Shown here piece after piece: positions 25,437 through 33,623 of a stretch of 64,000 nucleotides of DNA. Positions within the stretch are counted from its first letter, which is position 1, and each line of letters begins with the position of its first letter. The DNA comes from Larkinella soli (lineage in GTDB: Bacteria > Bacteroidota > Bacteroidia > Cytophagales > Spirosomataceae). The position numbers and the translations under genes are program-made. Below the pieces are notes generated by a model. That model was given only the letters and a program-made list of their open reading frames with translations. It was not told where the DNA came from and did no database searches. The stretch spans positions 33,381-97,380 of the forward strand of contig NZ_QTJY01000021.1 in NCBI RefSeq assembly GCF_003703975.1. Reading direction: 5' to 3'.

Positions 25437-25898
25437 TTACAGATTCGGAGTGCTTTTTTTAATGGCTTTCCCGATGGTCAGCAGCTCTTCCGGCCGCTGG
25501 TATCCGATCACCTTCTTCAGCACTTTTCCATTACCGTCAATGAAAAACAGGGTTGGATAGGCTTCGAGAGGGTATTGCCGCGAGAGGGCAGGACCTTCTC
25601 CTTTTTCCATATCGATCTTGACGTTGATGAACTCCTTATTGAAATAATCACCAACTTCTTTCTGGGTGAACACGTTCTTCTGCAGCAGCTTGCAGGGGCC
25701 GCACCAGCTGGCATAGGCATCCAGAAAAATCACCTTATTTTCCGCCTTGGCTTTTTTCAGAACCGCTCTCCAGGAAGACTCCGTAAACTGAATACCTGGC
25801 TCTCCCCCCGTTTTCGGGTCATTTCCTCCCGCTCCGGCATTCCAGACCAGCCCCAGAAGGAGCATGACTAAGAGAGACATCCGCTGTGTGCTCTTCAT
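25437..25898 (-). CDS. Secreted thioredoxin-fold protein
   Basis: This 153-aa protein has an N-terminal hydrophobic signal (about 5-24) and a thioredoxin domain with the CGPC redox site (66-69) in YASWCGPCKLLQ. The cis-proline motif is AYPTLFF. The family (Thioredoxin_7/DsbD-gamma-like) reduces or isomerises disulphides in the periplasm. It is monocistronic, convergent with the polysaccharide locus, and ends at a hairpin within the neighbouring gene. No partner DsbD is nearby. Confidence 0.9.
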   Translation of the reverse strand: MKSTQRMSLLVMLLLGLVWNAGAGGNDPKTGGEPGIQFTESSWRAVLKKAKAENKVIFLDAYASWCGPCKLLQKNVFTQKEVGDYFNKEFINVKIDMEKGEGPALSRQYPLEAYPTLFFIDGNGKVLKKVIGYQRPEELLTIGKAIKKSTPNL

Positions 25899-26064
25899 AA
25901 CAGATTGTTAAGTTCGTTTTGGTAAGTCAATAACGCTATTCCAGCCCGGTTTCGTTTCCCTTTGCCGTTCAAATTCAGCCCGAAACAATCCCTTCAAAAC
26001 CGGTTAAGCAAAAATAGAAAAAAAACATCTATATGTACTACAAGAAGAGTAGTCTGGTTTATTT

Positions 26065-26108
26065 TTCAAACAATTTGTTAAATTGTTTGAAGATTTGATT
26101 TACCTTTG
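26065..26108 (+). promoter_or_regulatory. TetR operator palindrome and promoter
   Basis: A perfect 27-bp palindrome (26065-26091) has 12-base arms TTCAAACAATTT and AAATTGTTTGAA around GTT. It is followed by TACCTTTG at 26101-26108, a -7 element, 17 bases before the tetR start. Its position over the -33 region suggests autorepression by the downstream TetR protein. Confidence 0.75.
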
Positions 26109-26125
26109 TTCATCAACGTTGGAAG

Positions 26126-26719
26126 ATGGCAAAACGAGAGGACAAGCGGGAGCTCATTATTCAGGCGGCTTCAGAGTGCTTTGCGCGGTTCGGGTATGAC
26201 AAAACCACGCTGGATGACATTGGGAAGGCCGTCCGGCTGAATAAGGCGTCGCTTTACTACTATTACAAAAGCAAGGATGATCTGTTTATCGAGGTCATTC
26301 TTCGTGAAAGCACCGAATACATGACCACTCTGATCGGGAAAGTCCGGTTGCTGAATGACCCGGAAGCACAGATTCTGCATTTTCTGATCGAACGGCTGCG
26401 GTATTACAAGCACGTGCTGAACCTGCATCAGCTATCGGTAGAAAGCCTTCAGACGCTGGAGCCGGTCTTTGATCAGTTGTATGAGGGCGTCCGGCAGCAG
26501 GAGATCGAGTTTCTGCAAACACTCGTTCAGCGGATGGCACCGGTCGGCGAATCCCGGAAAATAGCGGAGATGCTGCTGCTCGTCGCCGATGCCCTCAAGA
26601 ACAAAGCCGTTCGGGATACGGGCGCCTGGACTAACCAGAATGTAGATTATAGCCGGATCGAGGTCGATACCGGGTATATCATTCAGCTCATTATGAAGGG
26701 ATTGAAAGAAGGCAGGTAG
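26126..26719 (+). CDS. TetR/AcrR-family transcriptional repressor
   Basis: This 197-aa regulator has the TetR N-terminal HTH (about 6-52; IIQAASECFARFGYDKTTLDDIGKAV, then NKASLYYYYKSKDDLF). A helical ligand and dimerisation domain follows. A perfect palindrome upstream is very probably its own operator. The SDR gene starts 85 bases downstream on the same strand and is a likely cotranscribed target. The inducing ligand is unknown; hydrophobic residues in the C-terminal domain fit a small lipophilic molecule, but that is only a guess. Confidence 0.92.
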   Translation: MAKREDKRELIIQAASECFARFGYDKTTLDDIGKAVRLNKASLYYYYKSKDDLFIEVILRESTEYMTTLIGKVRLLNDPEAQILHFLIERLRYYKHVLNLHQLSVESLQTLEPVFDQLYEGVRQQEIEFLQTLVQRMAPVGESRKIAEMLLLVADALKNKAVRDTGAWTNQNVDYSRIEVDTGYIIQLIMKGLKEGR

Positions 26720-26803
26720 GCTTTTTGCCAATCCCGCACTGCAGAACGGCATTCGATGGCTCCGGAGGTCGGAGATTTCTCATATCCAAAACAAAAACGA
26801 ATC

Positions 26804-27616
26804 ATGAAAACCGTATTGATTACCGGGGCGTCGTCGGGAATCGGAAAGGCGGCCGCCCAACTGTTTGCCGAACAGGGCTGGAATGTGGCGGCAACCATGC
26901 GCACACCCGCTAAAGAGCAGGAACTGGCCGGCCTGCCGAACGTCCGGCTGTATGCCCTCGACGTCACGCGTACCGATACGATCCAGTCGGCGCTGGAAGC
27001 CGCCGGGAGGGATTTCGGCCGGATCGACGTGGTGGTCAACAACGCCGGATTCGGGGTTGACGGCGTTTTCGAGGCTATGACCGACGAGGTGATCGAAGGC
27101 CAGTTCGACACCAACGTGTTCGGGCTGATGCGCGTTACCCGGGAGGCCGTTAAGCTCATGCGCGAACAGGGCGGAGGTACCATCATTCAGATTGCTTCCA
27201 TGGGCGGTCGCCTGGCTTTTCCGCTCTACAGCATCTATCACGGCACCAAGTGGGCGGTCGAAGGGTTCAGCGAGTCGCTGCATTATGAATTGAAACCGCT
27301 TGGTATCCATCTGAAAATCATTGAGCCGGGCGCCACCCGAACCGAGTTTGCGGGCCGCAGCCGCCAGTTTATTCGTCCCGACTACACACAGGCCTACGAT
27401 GCGTTTATCCGAAAGGTGGATAAAGTCAACGCGGAGACGATGGAAAAGGGGGAGTCGCCCCGCAAAATTGCCGAGACCATCGTAAAAGCCGCCGGCGATA
27501 CCAGCGGAAAACTGCGGTATCCGGTCGGCAATCCGGCACCGGTTCTGCTCCGTCTCCGGAAACTGCTGCCCGAAACTCTCTTCTTCGGTATCATCCGAAA
27601 CAGCTACAAACTGTAG
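26804..27616 (+). CDS. SDR-family oxidoreductase
   Basis: This 270-aa classical short-chain dehydrogenase begins at ATG 26804, since the first in-frame start (26756) would precede the conserved nucleotide-binding strand. Motifs are TGASSGIGKA (glycine-rich cofactor loop), NNAG in VVNNAGFG, catalytic Ser in QIASMGG, and YHGTK (Tyr-Lys pair). It follows tetR by 85 bases and is probably controlled by it. The substrate is unknown; the family spans many carbonyl reductions. Confidence 0.9.
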   Translation: MKTVLITGASSGIGKAAAQLFAEQGWNVAATMRTPAKEQELAGLPNVRLYALDVTRTDTIQSALEAAGRDFGRIDVVVNNAGFGVDGVFEAMTDEVIEGQFDTNVFGLMRVTREAVKLMREQGGGTIIQIASMGGRLAFPLYSIYHGTKWAVEGFSESLHYELKPLGIHLKIIEPGATRTEFAGRSRQFIRPDYTQAYDAFIRKVDKVNAETMEKGESPRKIAETIVKAAGDTSGKLRYPVGNPAPVLLRLRKLLPETLFFGIIRNSYKL

Positions 27617-27727
27617 CGGCCCCGCCCGGAGCCGGTTTAATCCGATCTCTTTTTCAATTCCGTAGCGCACTTCCCGATTCTTTGCGAACTTTGCAGCCTG
27701 AAATGGCCTGCCTGGGCTACCTATGCT

Positions 27728-28348
27728 ATGAATGTAAAGCAAGCGGAGTTTGTGATGAGCAACAGCGATCCGGCCAAATGCCCGAAACCGGATCGGCCCG
27801 AATACGCCTTCATCGGTCGTTCGAACGTCGGGAAGTCGTCACTGATCAATATGCTGACCAATCGGCATCACCTGGCCAAAACGTCGCAGACACCGGGGAA
27901 AACGCAACTGATCAATCATTTTCTGATCAATGGGGAGTGGTATCTGGTCGATTTGCCGGGCTACGGTTTTGCCAAAGCTCCGCAGCGGGAACGCGAGAAG
28001 TGGGAGCGCATGATCGACGGCTACCTGAGCGGCCGGCAGAATCTGGTCTGCACCTTTGTTCTGGTCGACTCCCGGATCGAGCCGCAGCGCATCGACCTCG
28101 AATTCATGGAACGGATGGGTGAGCGGGGAATGCCGTTCGTGATCGTCTTCACCAAGTCCGAAAAGATCGGCGTCAATGCCATTCAGCAGACCGTGAAGCG
28201 GTATCGCAGCGTGCTGCTGAAGACATGGGCGGAGGTGCCGCCCATGTTCATCACCTCCGCCGTTTCCAACCGAGGGAAGGAGGAAATCCTGAATTATATC
28301 GACGAACTCAACCGGGAATTTTCTGCCGAGATCGCCGGAAAGCGATAG
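27728..28348 (+). CDS. engB: Ribosome biogenesis GTPase EngB (YihA/YsxC)
   Basis: This GTPase helps assemble the large ribosomal subunit. The 206-aa protein has G1 GRSNVGKSSLIN, the switch threonine in TSQTPGKTQ, and G3 DLPGYGFAKAP. The G4 motif reads FTKSEKIG where the family normally has TKxD, so the aspartate is replaced by glutamate one residue over. The length is typical. It stands alone on the + strand with a weak GAACTTTG element upstream. Confidence 0.95.
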   Translation: MNVKQAEFVMSNSDPAKCPKPDRPEYAFIGRSNVGKSSLINMLTNRHHLAKTSQTPGKTQLINHFLINGEWYLVDLPGYGFAKAPQREREKWERMIDGYLSGRQNLVCTFVLVDSRIEPQRIDLEFMERMGERGMPFVIVFTKSEKIGVNAIQQTVKRYRSVLLKTWAEVPPMFITSAVSNRGKEEILNYIDELNREFSAEIAGKR

Positions 28349-28369
28349 GAAACCGCCCGCCGATCCTTT

Positions 28370-28377
28370 TATCTTTG
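28370..28377 (+). promoter_or_regulatory. -7 promoter element of the DUF5606 gene
   Basis: TATCTTTG fits the Bacteroidota -7 consensus TAnnTTTG. It lies 66 bases before the start codon; no good -33 TTG was seen. Confidence 0.5.
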
Positions 28378-28443
28378 CTGTCCGAATTTTCAAAATTTGG
28401 CAATAACCAAACCAAAACGACCGTTACCAATTAAAGTACCAGC

Positions 28444-28959
28444 ATGGAAGCGCTGAAAGAAATCGCAAATATTGCCGGAAAAAGCGGCCTTTACCGGATT
28501 ATGAAGCCCAGCCGGGCGGGCGTGATTGTCGAGTCGCTCGATGAGAAGAAAGAGAAGTCGATGATCGGGCCGACGGCTCGGGTGTCGGTGCTGAAAGACA
28601 TCTCCATCTATACCGATGACGAGGATCAGTCGAAGCCGCTCGCCGAGGTATTTCTGGCCATTTACGAAAAATTTGGGGATGACCTGCCGGTCAATCCGAG
28701 AACCGCATCCAACAGCGAACTCGCCGATTTCATCGGGGAAGTCGTGCCGGCCTATGACCGCGACCGCGTGCATATGTCGGACGTCAAGAAGCTGATCAGC
28801 TGGTATCTTATTCTTCGGAATAATACCCCGGAGATTTTCGAAGTCGCTGCGACCGAATCCGCTGAAGCAGGTGAAGAACCCGCTCCGCAGGAAACCCAGG
28901 TCGAGGCCGCCGAAGAACCTGCCAAAGAAGCTAAACGCCCGAAGGCGAAAAAAGAATAA
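28444..28959 (+). CDS. DUF5606-family protein
   Basis: This 171-aa cytoplasmic protein is of a family found in Bacteroidota. The N-terminal domain (about 1-130) contains EIANIAGKSGLYRIMKPSRAGVIVESLDEKK and VSVLKDISIYTDDED. The C terminus (about 145-171) is a low-complexity acidic/lysine tail rich in E, A and K, so it is probably disordered. The function is unknown. It has its own promoter and a strong terminator, which suggests a monocistronic, well expressed gene. Confidence 0.82.
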   Translation: MEALKEIANIAGKSGLYRIMKPSRAGVIVESLDEKKEKSMIGPTARVSVLKDISIYTDDEDQSKPLAEVFLAIYEKFGDDLPVNPRTASNSELADFIGEVVPAYDRDRVHMSDVKKLISWYLILRNNTPEIFEVAATESAEAGEEPAPQETQVEAAEEPAKEAKRPKAKKE

Positions 28960-28980
28960 AAGATCCATTTTCAGTAATCT

Positions 28981-29018
28981 AAAAAGCAGAGAATTGCCCC
29001 TGGCTCTCTGCTTTTTTT
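28981..29018 (+). terminator. Intrinsic terminator after the DUF5606 gene
   Basis: AAAAAGCAGAGA pairs with TCTCTGCTTTTTTT, giving a GC-containing stem and a seven-base T tract. Confidence 0.85.
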
Positions 29019-29150
29019 AGTGCCTCTTCGGAGAATAGACTCATTCTCAGATAAAATATGGTTTTCTGCCGGAGTTAGCTGATCCTCAGCCGCGAAAGGT
29101 TATCAATCCGAAAATATTGCTAACTTTTACTGGTAATTGTCAGCGATTTC

Positions 29151-30530
29151 ATGCCTTTCCATCATCGAGTCCGCAATTTCACTTACCGCTTCGACGATCT
29201 TCGGACGCTGCTGGCGAAAGCTACTCCACTACGGTCGGGAGACGAACTGGCCGGCCTGAGCGCCCAGACCGCCGAGGAGCGTGTGGCCGCCCGGATGGCG
29301 CTGGCCGACCTGCCCCTGAAGACCTTCCTGAATGAAGCCGTCGTTCCCTACGAATCGGACGAGGTGACCCGTCTTATCCTGGACACGCACGATCCCGAAG
29401 CCTTTGCGCCCGTCGCGCACCTGACCGTCGGCGACCTGCGTAACTACCTGCTGTCGGACCTGGCCGATGCCGAAACCCTGAAAAGCCTGCGGATGGGCCT
29501 GACGCCCGAGATGGTTTCGGCCGTGACGAAGCTGATGCGCCACCAGGACCTGATCACGGTGGCGGCCAGGTGTGAGGTTGTAACCCGGTTTCGGAATACC
29601 ATCGGTTTGAAAGGCCGCCTGTCGACCCGCCTGCAGCCCAACCACCCGACGGATGATCCGCAGGGCGTGGCCGCCGGCATCGTCGATGGTTTGTTTTACG
29701 GCAGCGGGGACGCCGTCATCGGCATCAACCCGGCGACCGATCACGTCCGGACGGTGATCCGGCTGGTGGAAATGATCGACCAGATTCGCCGGCGCTTCGA
29801 CATCCCGACGCAATCCTGCGTACTGAGTCATATCACCACCACCCTTCAGGCCATCGAACTGGGCGCGCCGGTCGATCTGGTGTTTCAGTCGATCGGGGGC
29901 ACCGAAGCCGTCAATGCTTCGTTCGGCGTCAATCTGGCGCTGCTGCAGGAAGGATGGGAAGCCGGACGGTCGCTGAACCGCGGCACGGTGGGTTCGAACG
30001 TAATGTATTTCGAAACCGGGCAGGGGAGTGCGCTCTCCGCCAACGCCCACCACGGGGTTGATCAGCAAACCTGCGAGGTACGGGCCTACGCCGTGGCCCG
30101 GGCCTTCGACCCGCTGCTGGTGAACTCGGTCGTCGGTTTTATCGGTCCGGAATACCTCTACGACGGTAAACAGATCATCCGGGCGGGCCTGGAAGATCAC
30201 TGCTGCGGCAAGCTGCTCGGCCTGCCGATGGGAGTAGACATCTGTTACACGAACCACGCGGAGGCTGATCAGGACGATATGGATACCCTGCTGAGCGTTC
30301 TCGGTCTGGCCGGCGTCACGTTCATCATGGGCATTCCCGGCGCCGACGATGTCATGCTGCATTACCAGAGCACCTCCTTTCACGATGCGCTTTACCTTCG
30401 GAATCAGTGTAACCTTCGGCCGGCCCCGGAATTTGAATCCTGGCTGCGGCAGATGGACCTGATGACACCGGAGGGGCGGCTTTTACCGGTTCGGAACCAT
30501 CACCGTCTACTTCAGGCTGCCGGTTTATGA
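29151..30530 (+). CDS. eutB: Ethanolamine ammonia-lyase large subunit EutB
   Basis: EutB is the catalytic subunit of the adenosylcobalamin-dependent enzyme that splits ethanolamine into acetaldehyde and ammonia. The 459-aa protein matches the family length and carries conserved TIM-barrel stretches such as QPNHPTDDPQGVAAGI, VLSHITTTLQAIELGAPVDL, MYFETGQGSALSANAHHG, CYTNHAEADQDDMD and FIMGIPGADDVMLHYQST. The gene overlaps eutC by four bases. No microcompartment, eutA reactivase or cobalamin gene lies in the window, and no B12 riboswitch was found upstream. Confidence 0.96.
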   Translation: MPFHHRVRNFTYRFDDLRTLLAKATPLRSGDELAGLSAQTAEERVAARMALADLPLKTFLNEAVVPYESDEVTRLILDTHDPEAFAPVAHLTVGDLRNYLLSDLADAETLKSLRMGLTPEMVSAVTKLMRHQDLITVAARCEVVTRFRNTIGLKGRLSTRLQPNHPTDDPQGVAAGIVDGLFYGSGDAVIGINPATDHVRTVIRLVEMIDQIRRRFDIPTQSCVLSHITTTLQAIELGAPVDLVFQSIGGTEAVNASFGVNLALLQEGWEAGRSLNRGTVGSNVMYFETGQGSALSANAHHGVDQQTCEVRAYAVARAFDPLLVNSVVGFIGPEYLYDGKQIIRAGLEDHCCGKLLGLPMGVDICYTNHAEADQDDMDTLLSVLGLAGVTFIMGIPGADDVMLHYQSTSFHDALYLRNQCNLRPAPEFESWLRQMDLMTPEGRLLPVRNHHRLLQAAGL

Positions 30531-31318
30531 ACGCGTTCACACCCGCCGATACGGACCCCTGGCTTTTTCTGCAGGCCCACACCCCGGCCCGGATCGCCCG
30601 CGGCCGCACCGGCCACAGCCTGCCCACCCGCGCCCTGCTGGAATTTGAACTCGATCATGCCCGGGCCCGCGATGCGGTGTACTCGCAACTGGAAACCGAC
30701 GCTCTGGTGACACAACTGGAAGGCATCCGGCCGGGACTGATCCGGCTTCACAGCCGGGCGTCCGACCGGCGGCAGTATCTGCTGCGACCGGACTGGGGGC
30801 GAAAACTCAACGAGACAAGCCGGGAGGAACTTCGCAATCGGACTGCCGGGCAAGCCGGTTTTGACCTCGGAATCGTCATCGCCGACGGTCTGTCGGCAAC
30901 GGCGATCAACCGTCATGCCCCGGCGGTGGTGGCACGGCTGGCGGAGGAAGCGGTTCGGCTGGGCTGGTCGCTGGCCCCGCTGTGTCTGGTGGAGCAGGGG
31001 CGGGTGGCGGTCGGCGACGAAATCGGCCACGCCCTGAAGGCGGAAAAGCTGGTGGTGCTGATCGGCGAGCGGCCGGGGCTGTCGTCGCCCGACAGCATGG
31101 GCGCTTACCTGACCTATCGCCCGGAGCCCGGCCTGACCGACGAGGCCCGCAACTGCGTTTCGAACATCCGGCCCGAAGGGCTTCCCTACGAAGCCGCCGT
31201 GCAAAAACTGGTTTACCTGCTGAGCGAGATGAAAGCCCGCCGGCTGTCGGGCGTGCAGTTGAAGGACGAGTTCGATGAACGGGCCGGATGGATTTCTTCC
31301 GGTGGGTCCGCAGCCTAA
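30527..31318 (+). CDS. eutC: Ethanolamine ammonia-lyase small subunit EutC
   Basis: EutC is the small subunit that, with EutB, binds adenosylcobalamin. The 263-aa protein has the family segments TPARIARGRTGHSLPTRALL near the N terminus, VIADGLSATAI, and ERPGLSSPDSMGAYLTY. ATGA overlap with eutB indicates coupled expression. It ends five bases from the convergent DUF4230 gene. The pair supplies carbon and nitrogen from membrane-derived ethanolamine; without a compartment the aldehyde must be handled by other enzymes. Confidence 0.95.
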   Translation: MNAFTPADTDPWLFLQAHTPARIARGRTGHSLPTRALLEFELDHARARDAVYSQLETDALVTQLEGIRPGLIRLHSRASDRRQYLLRPDWGRKLNETSREELRNRTAGQAGFDLGIVIADGLSATAINRHAPAVVARLAEEAVRLGWSLAPLCLVEQGRVAVGDEIGHALKAEKLVVLIGERPGLSSPDSMGAYLTYRPEPGLTDEARNCVSNIRPEGLPYEAAVQKLVYLLSEMKARRLSGVQLKDEFDERAGWISSGGSAA

Positions 31319-31323
31319 GGGTC

Positions 31324-31941
31324 TTACCGGAGGGGCGGCAGCGTGGCGTTCATCCGCGTGGTCAGAAAGACTTTTTTTCCCGAAACCCGTTCCAGCATCG
31401 GCTTCAGGATTTTATCCGCATTCTCCCGCGTTTGGTTCAGGATGCCGCCGTTCACGGCCGCCTGCCGGATATGGCCTTCCGCCCGCCGGTACGCTTCACT
31501 GACCAGCTGGGCTTCCTCGAAAAATGCATATTCGGTATTGTATACCCGGGAGCGCCGGTGGTCGATCTTATAGGAACAGACCTCCGGTTCGGGCAGGTGC
31601 ACGATCAGGCTGTCGCCCTGGGCGGTGATGTCTTCAGACCGGATTCTGGTTAGGTCGAGGCAGCCGACGGCTTCCCCCTCGACGATCAGGACGGCGCGCG
31701 GGTTCGGCAGCCATTCCCGGACGAGCTGATGCTCGACGATGTCCTTGAAGCGATAACGAACCAGCTCCAGCTTCCCCAATTCGGCCACTTCCTGCAGGAC
31801 GATACTCTGCGTGTTGGCGTCCTGGCGGGTGAAGCGACGCAGGTAAGTGCTGTTGCGAACCTGTTCCCACAGGGCGATCATCCCGGCCACCAGCAGCAGG
31901 ACCAGAAAAATACGGAGCAGCGAGTTGATCAGACGTGCCAT
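31324..31941 (-). CDS. DUF4230-family membrane-anchored protein
   Basis: This 205-aa protein has an N-terminal membrane helix (about 5-25) and a periplasmic body matching DUF4230 (NTQSIVLQEVAELGKLELVRYRFKD split across about 43-70, then GDSLIVHLPEPEV and IDHRRSRVYNTE). The C-terminal helices (ENADKILKPMLERVSGKKV) may form a coil. The family is common in Bacteroidota and its role is unknown. It is separate from hemA, with a terminator in between. Confidence 0.8.
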   Translation of the reverse strand: MARLINSLLRIFLVLLLVAGMIALWEQVRNSTYLRRFTRQDANTQSIVLQEVAELGKLELVRYRFKDIVEHQLVREWLPNPRAVLIVEGEAVGCLDLTRIRSEDITAQGDSLIVHLPEPEVCSYKIDHRRSRVYNTEYAFFEEAQLVSEAYRRAEGHIRQAAVNGGILNQTRENADKILKPMLERVSGKKVFLTTRMNATLPPLR

Positions 31942-31959
31942 AGTAGTCTATTCAAAACG

Positions 31960-31996
31960 AAAAATCCCGAACGGAGCGTATCCGTTCGGGATTTTT
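31960..31996 (-). terminator. Intrinsic terminator downstream of hemA
   Basis: AAAATCCCGAACGGA pairs with TCCGTTCGGGATTTTT around GCGTA. It is symmetrical, so works on either strand, and it lies just downstream of hemA on the minus strand. Confidence 0.88.
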
Positions 31997-32015
31997 GGAA
32001 CCGGTTCACCATAGG

Positions 32016-33299
32016 TTAGTGCGAGCCGTGTGCAACATCGTTCGGTTGCTTTTCAAGATCGAAGAGGTCGGTCAGAACGTCGATGAGCGTGTCGGCTTCA
32101 CCGCGTTTACAGGCCGCCTTCAGTTGCAGCACCGGCATCTTGATGATTTTCTGCATGATGCTGCGGGTAATTTTATCGATTTTTTCGGATTCCTCCGAAG
32201 TCAGGTTCTTCAGATGGCGGGCAATCTCCTCTTTCCGGATTTGCTCCAGGGCATTCTTGAATTTATTGATCGTCGGCGAAACGATCATCTCCTTCGACCA
32301 GTCGTTGAAGTCGGAAATCGACTGCTCGATGATGGCTTCGACCTGCGGGATGGCGGCCAGCCGCCGGTTCAGGGCTTCGTCGGCCCGGCTGCGGATATGG
32401 TCGATGTTATAGAGCAGCACGCCCGGCACCTGCTCGATGGCGGCTTCGATGCTGCGGGGAACCGACAGGTCAATGAAGTACTTGAACGTCAGCAGGTTCA
32501 GGCTGGAAAGCAGATCGGTAGTAATCAGCGGTTCTTCAACCATCACGGAAGCGATGACGACATCGGCGTTCCGGATTTCCTCCGCCAGATTCCCGAAGTC
32601 GGCTACGCGGAACTGGTGTTTGGCGGCCAGGGCTTCGGCTTTGGAACGGGTGCGGTTACAGAGGGTGATGCGGTTCAGTTTCCGGGCGGCCAGGTTTTCG
32701 CAGACGTCGGCGCCGATTTCGCCCAGACCGACGACGAGCACCGAGGGGCTGGCCCCTTCACCGACCAGTTCTTCTATCAGCTCGACGGCGGCATACGATA
32801 CCGAAGCCGCCCCGTCGCGGAAGCTGGTTTCCTGAGCAACCCGCTTGTTGGTAAAGAAGATCGTGTGCATCAGCCGGTGCAGGAACGGGCCGGCCATGCC
32901 CAGGTCGGCAGATGCCTGATAGGCCTGTTTAACCTGATTCGGAATCTGCATATCGCCGACCACCTGAGAATGAAGCCCAATGCAGACTTCGAACAGGTGC
33001 TGGACGGCTTCCACCTGCGTATCGAAAAAGCGGAAATAGGAGAGGTATTCTTCCGTAGACGTAATTCCTTTCCCGGCGAGCAGCAGACGGGCAATCTCCC
33101 GGTTCAGGTTCTGAGAAGCAGAATAATAGATCTCGGTCCGGTTGCAGGTCGAGATGACCAGCAGTTCCGACGCGCCGAAAAATTCCTGAAGTTGGATCAG
33201 CAACTGCTTGCTCTCGTCTTCGTTTAATGCAATTAGCTCGCGAACCGCCAGGGGTGCCGTTTTGTGTGAAAGGCTAATTGCTTTGAAGGAATCGTACAT
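32016..33299 (-). CDS. hemA: Glutamyl-tRNA reductase HemA
   Basis: HemA reduces glutamyl-tRNA to glutamate-1-semialdehyde, the first committed step of C5-pathway tetrapyrrole (heme/cobalamin) synthesis, with NADPH. The 427-aa protein has the catalytic cysteine in ISTCNRTE (C52), the substrate segment GLHSQVVGDMQIPNQVKQAY (about 112-131), the NADPH loop VLVVGLGEIGADV and LCNRTRSKAEAL. The C-terminal dimerisation helices end in LFDLEKQPNDVAHGSH. It is monocistronic with its own terminator. A -7 element lies upstream at 33321-33328. Confidence 0.97.
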   Translation of the reverse strand: MYDSFKAISLSHKTAPLAVRELIALNEDESKQLLIQLQEFFGASELLVISTCNRTEIYYSASQNLNREIARLLLAGKGITSTEEYLSYFRFFDTQVEAVQHLFEVCIGLHSQVVGDMQIPNQVKQAYQASADLGMAGPFLHRLMHTIFFTNKRVAQETSFRDGAASVSYAAVELIEELVGEGASPSVLVVGLGEIGADVCENLAARKLNRITLCNRTRSKAEALAAKHQFRVADFGNLAEEIRNADVVIASVMVEEPLITTDLLSSLNLLTFKYFIDLSVPRSIEAAIEQVPGVLLYNIDHIRSRADEALNRRLAAIPQVEAIIEQSISDFNDWSKEMIVSPTINKFKNALEQIRKEEIARHLKNLTSEESEKIDKITRSIMQKIIKMPVLQLKAACKRGEADTLIDVLTDLFDLEKQPNDVAHGSH

Positions 33300-33320
33300 G
33301 GCTACTACTCAAATTATCCA

Positions 33321-33328
33321 CAAAATTA
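33321..33328 (-). promoter_or_regulatory. -7 promoter element of hemA
   Basis: On the minus strand TAATTTTG matches TAnnTTTG and lies 21 bases before the hemA start. No good -33 element was seen. Confidence 0.5.
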
Positions 33329-33623
33329 CTATACAATCTTTAAGAAGAAAACACCGATCGGCGAGAATCGGTTTTTCTGTTACTTATTTAGAACCTCTAT
33401 AAACTAATACAAAGTTCGTCTGAAATATGTCCTAAAAACAACTCGTTTTTCTTTGAGACGTTAAATAGGTACATTGAAGTGGCTAAAAAGTCCGTTTTGG
33501 CGTACAACATCTGCAAAGGTATCCGGGAATACTCCGTTCTTTTATGAGGATCGTCAGCCGGTTTCCTGAGAATCCTCAATACATACGCGGGAAAGGGCTT
33601 CCCGGTTGCCGCCGTTTAAAATT
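33329..33623. other. Divergent intergenic region between hemA and the kinase
   Basis: No gene is supported in this A/T-rich stretch. It holds a small hairpin ACCGAT...ATCGGT followed by TTTTC at about 33353-33377, and a GAGGAT/ATCCTC pair near 33547-33576. No promoter for the kinase gene could be placed with confidence. Confidence 0.5.

Noticed and set aside
28960..29150. Possible cobalamin riboswitch ahead of eutB
   Set aside because: I looked for the B12 box and the expected stems and did not find them; the stretch holds only a terminator and a small hairpin.
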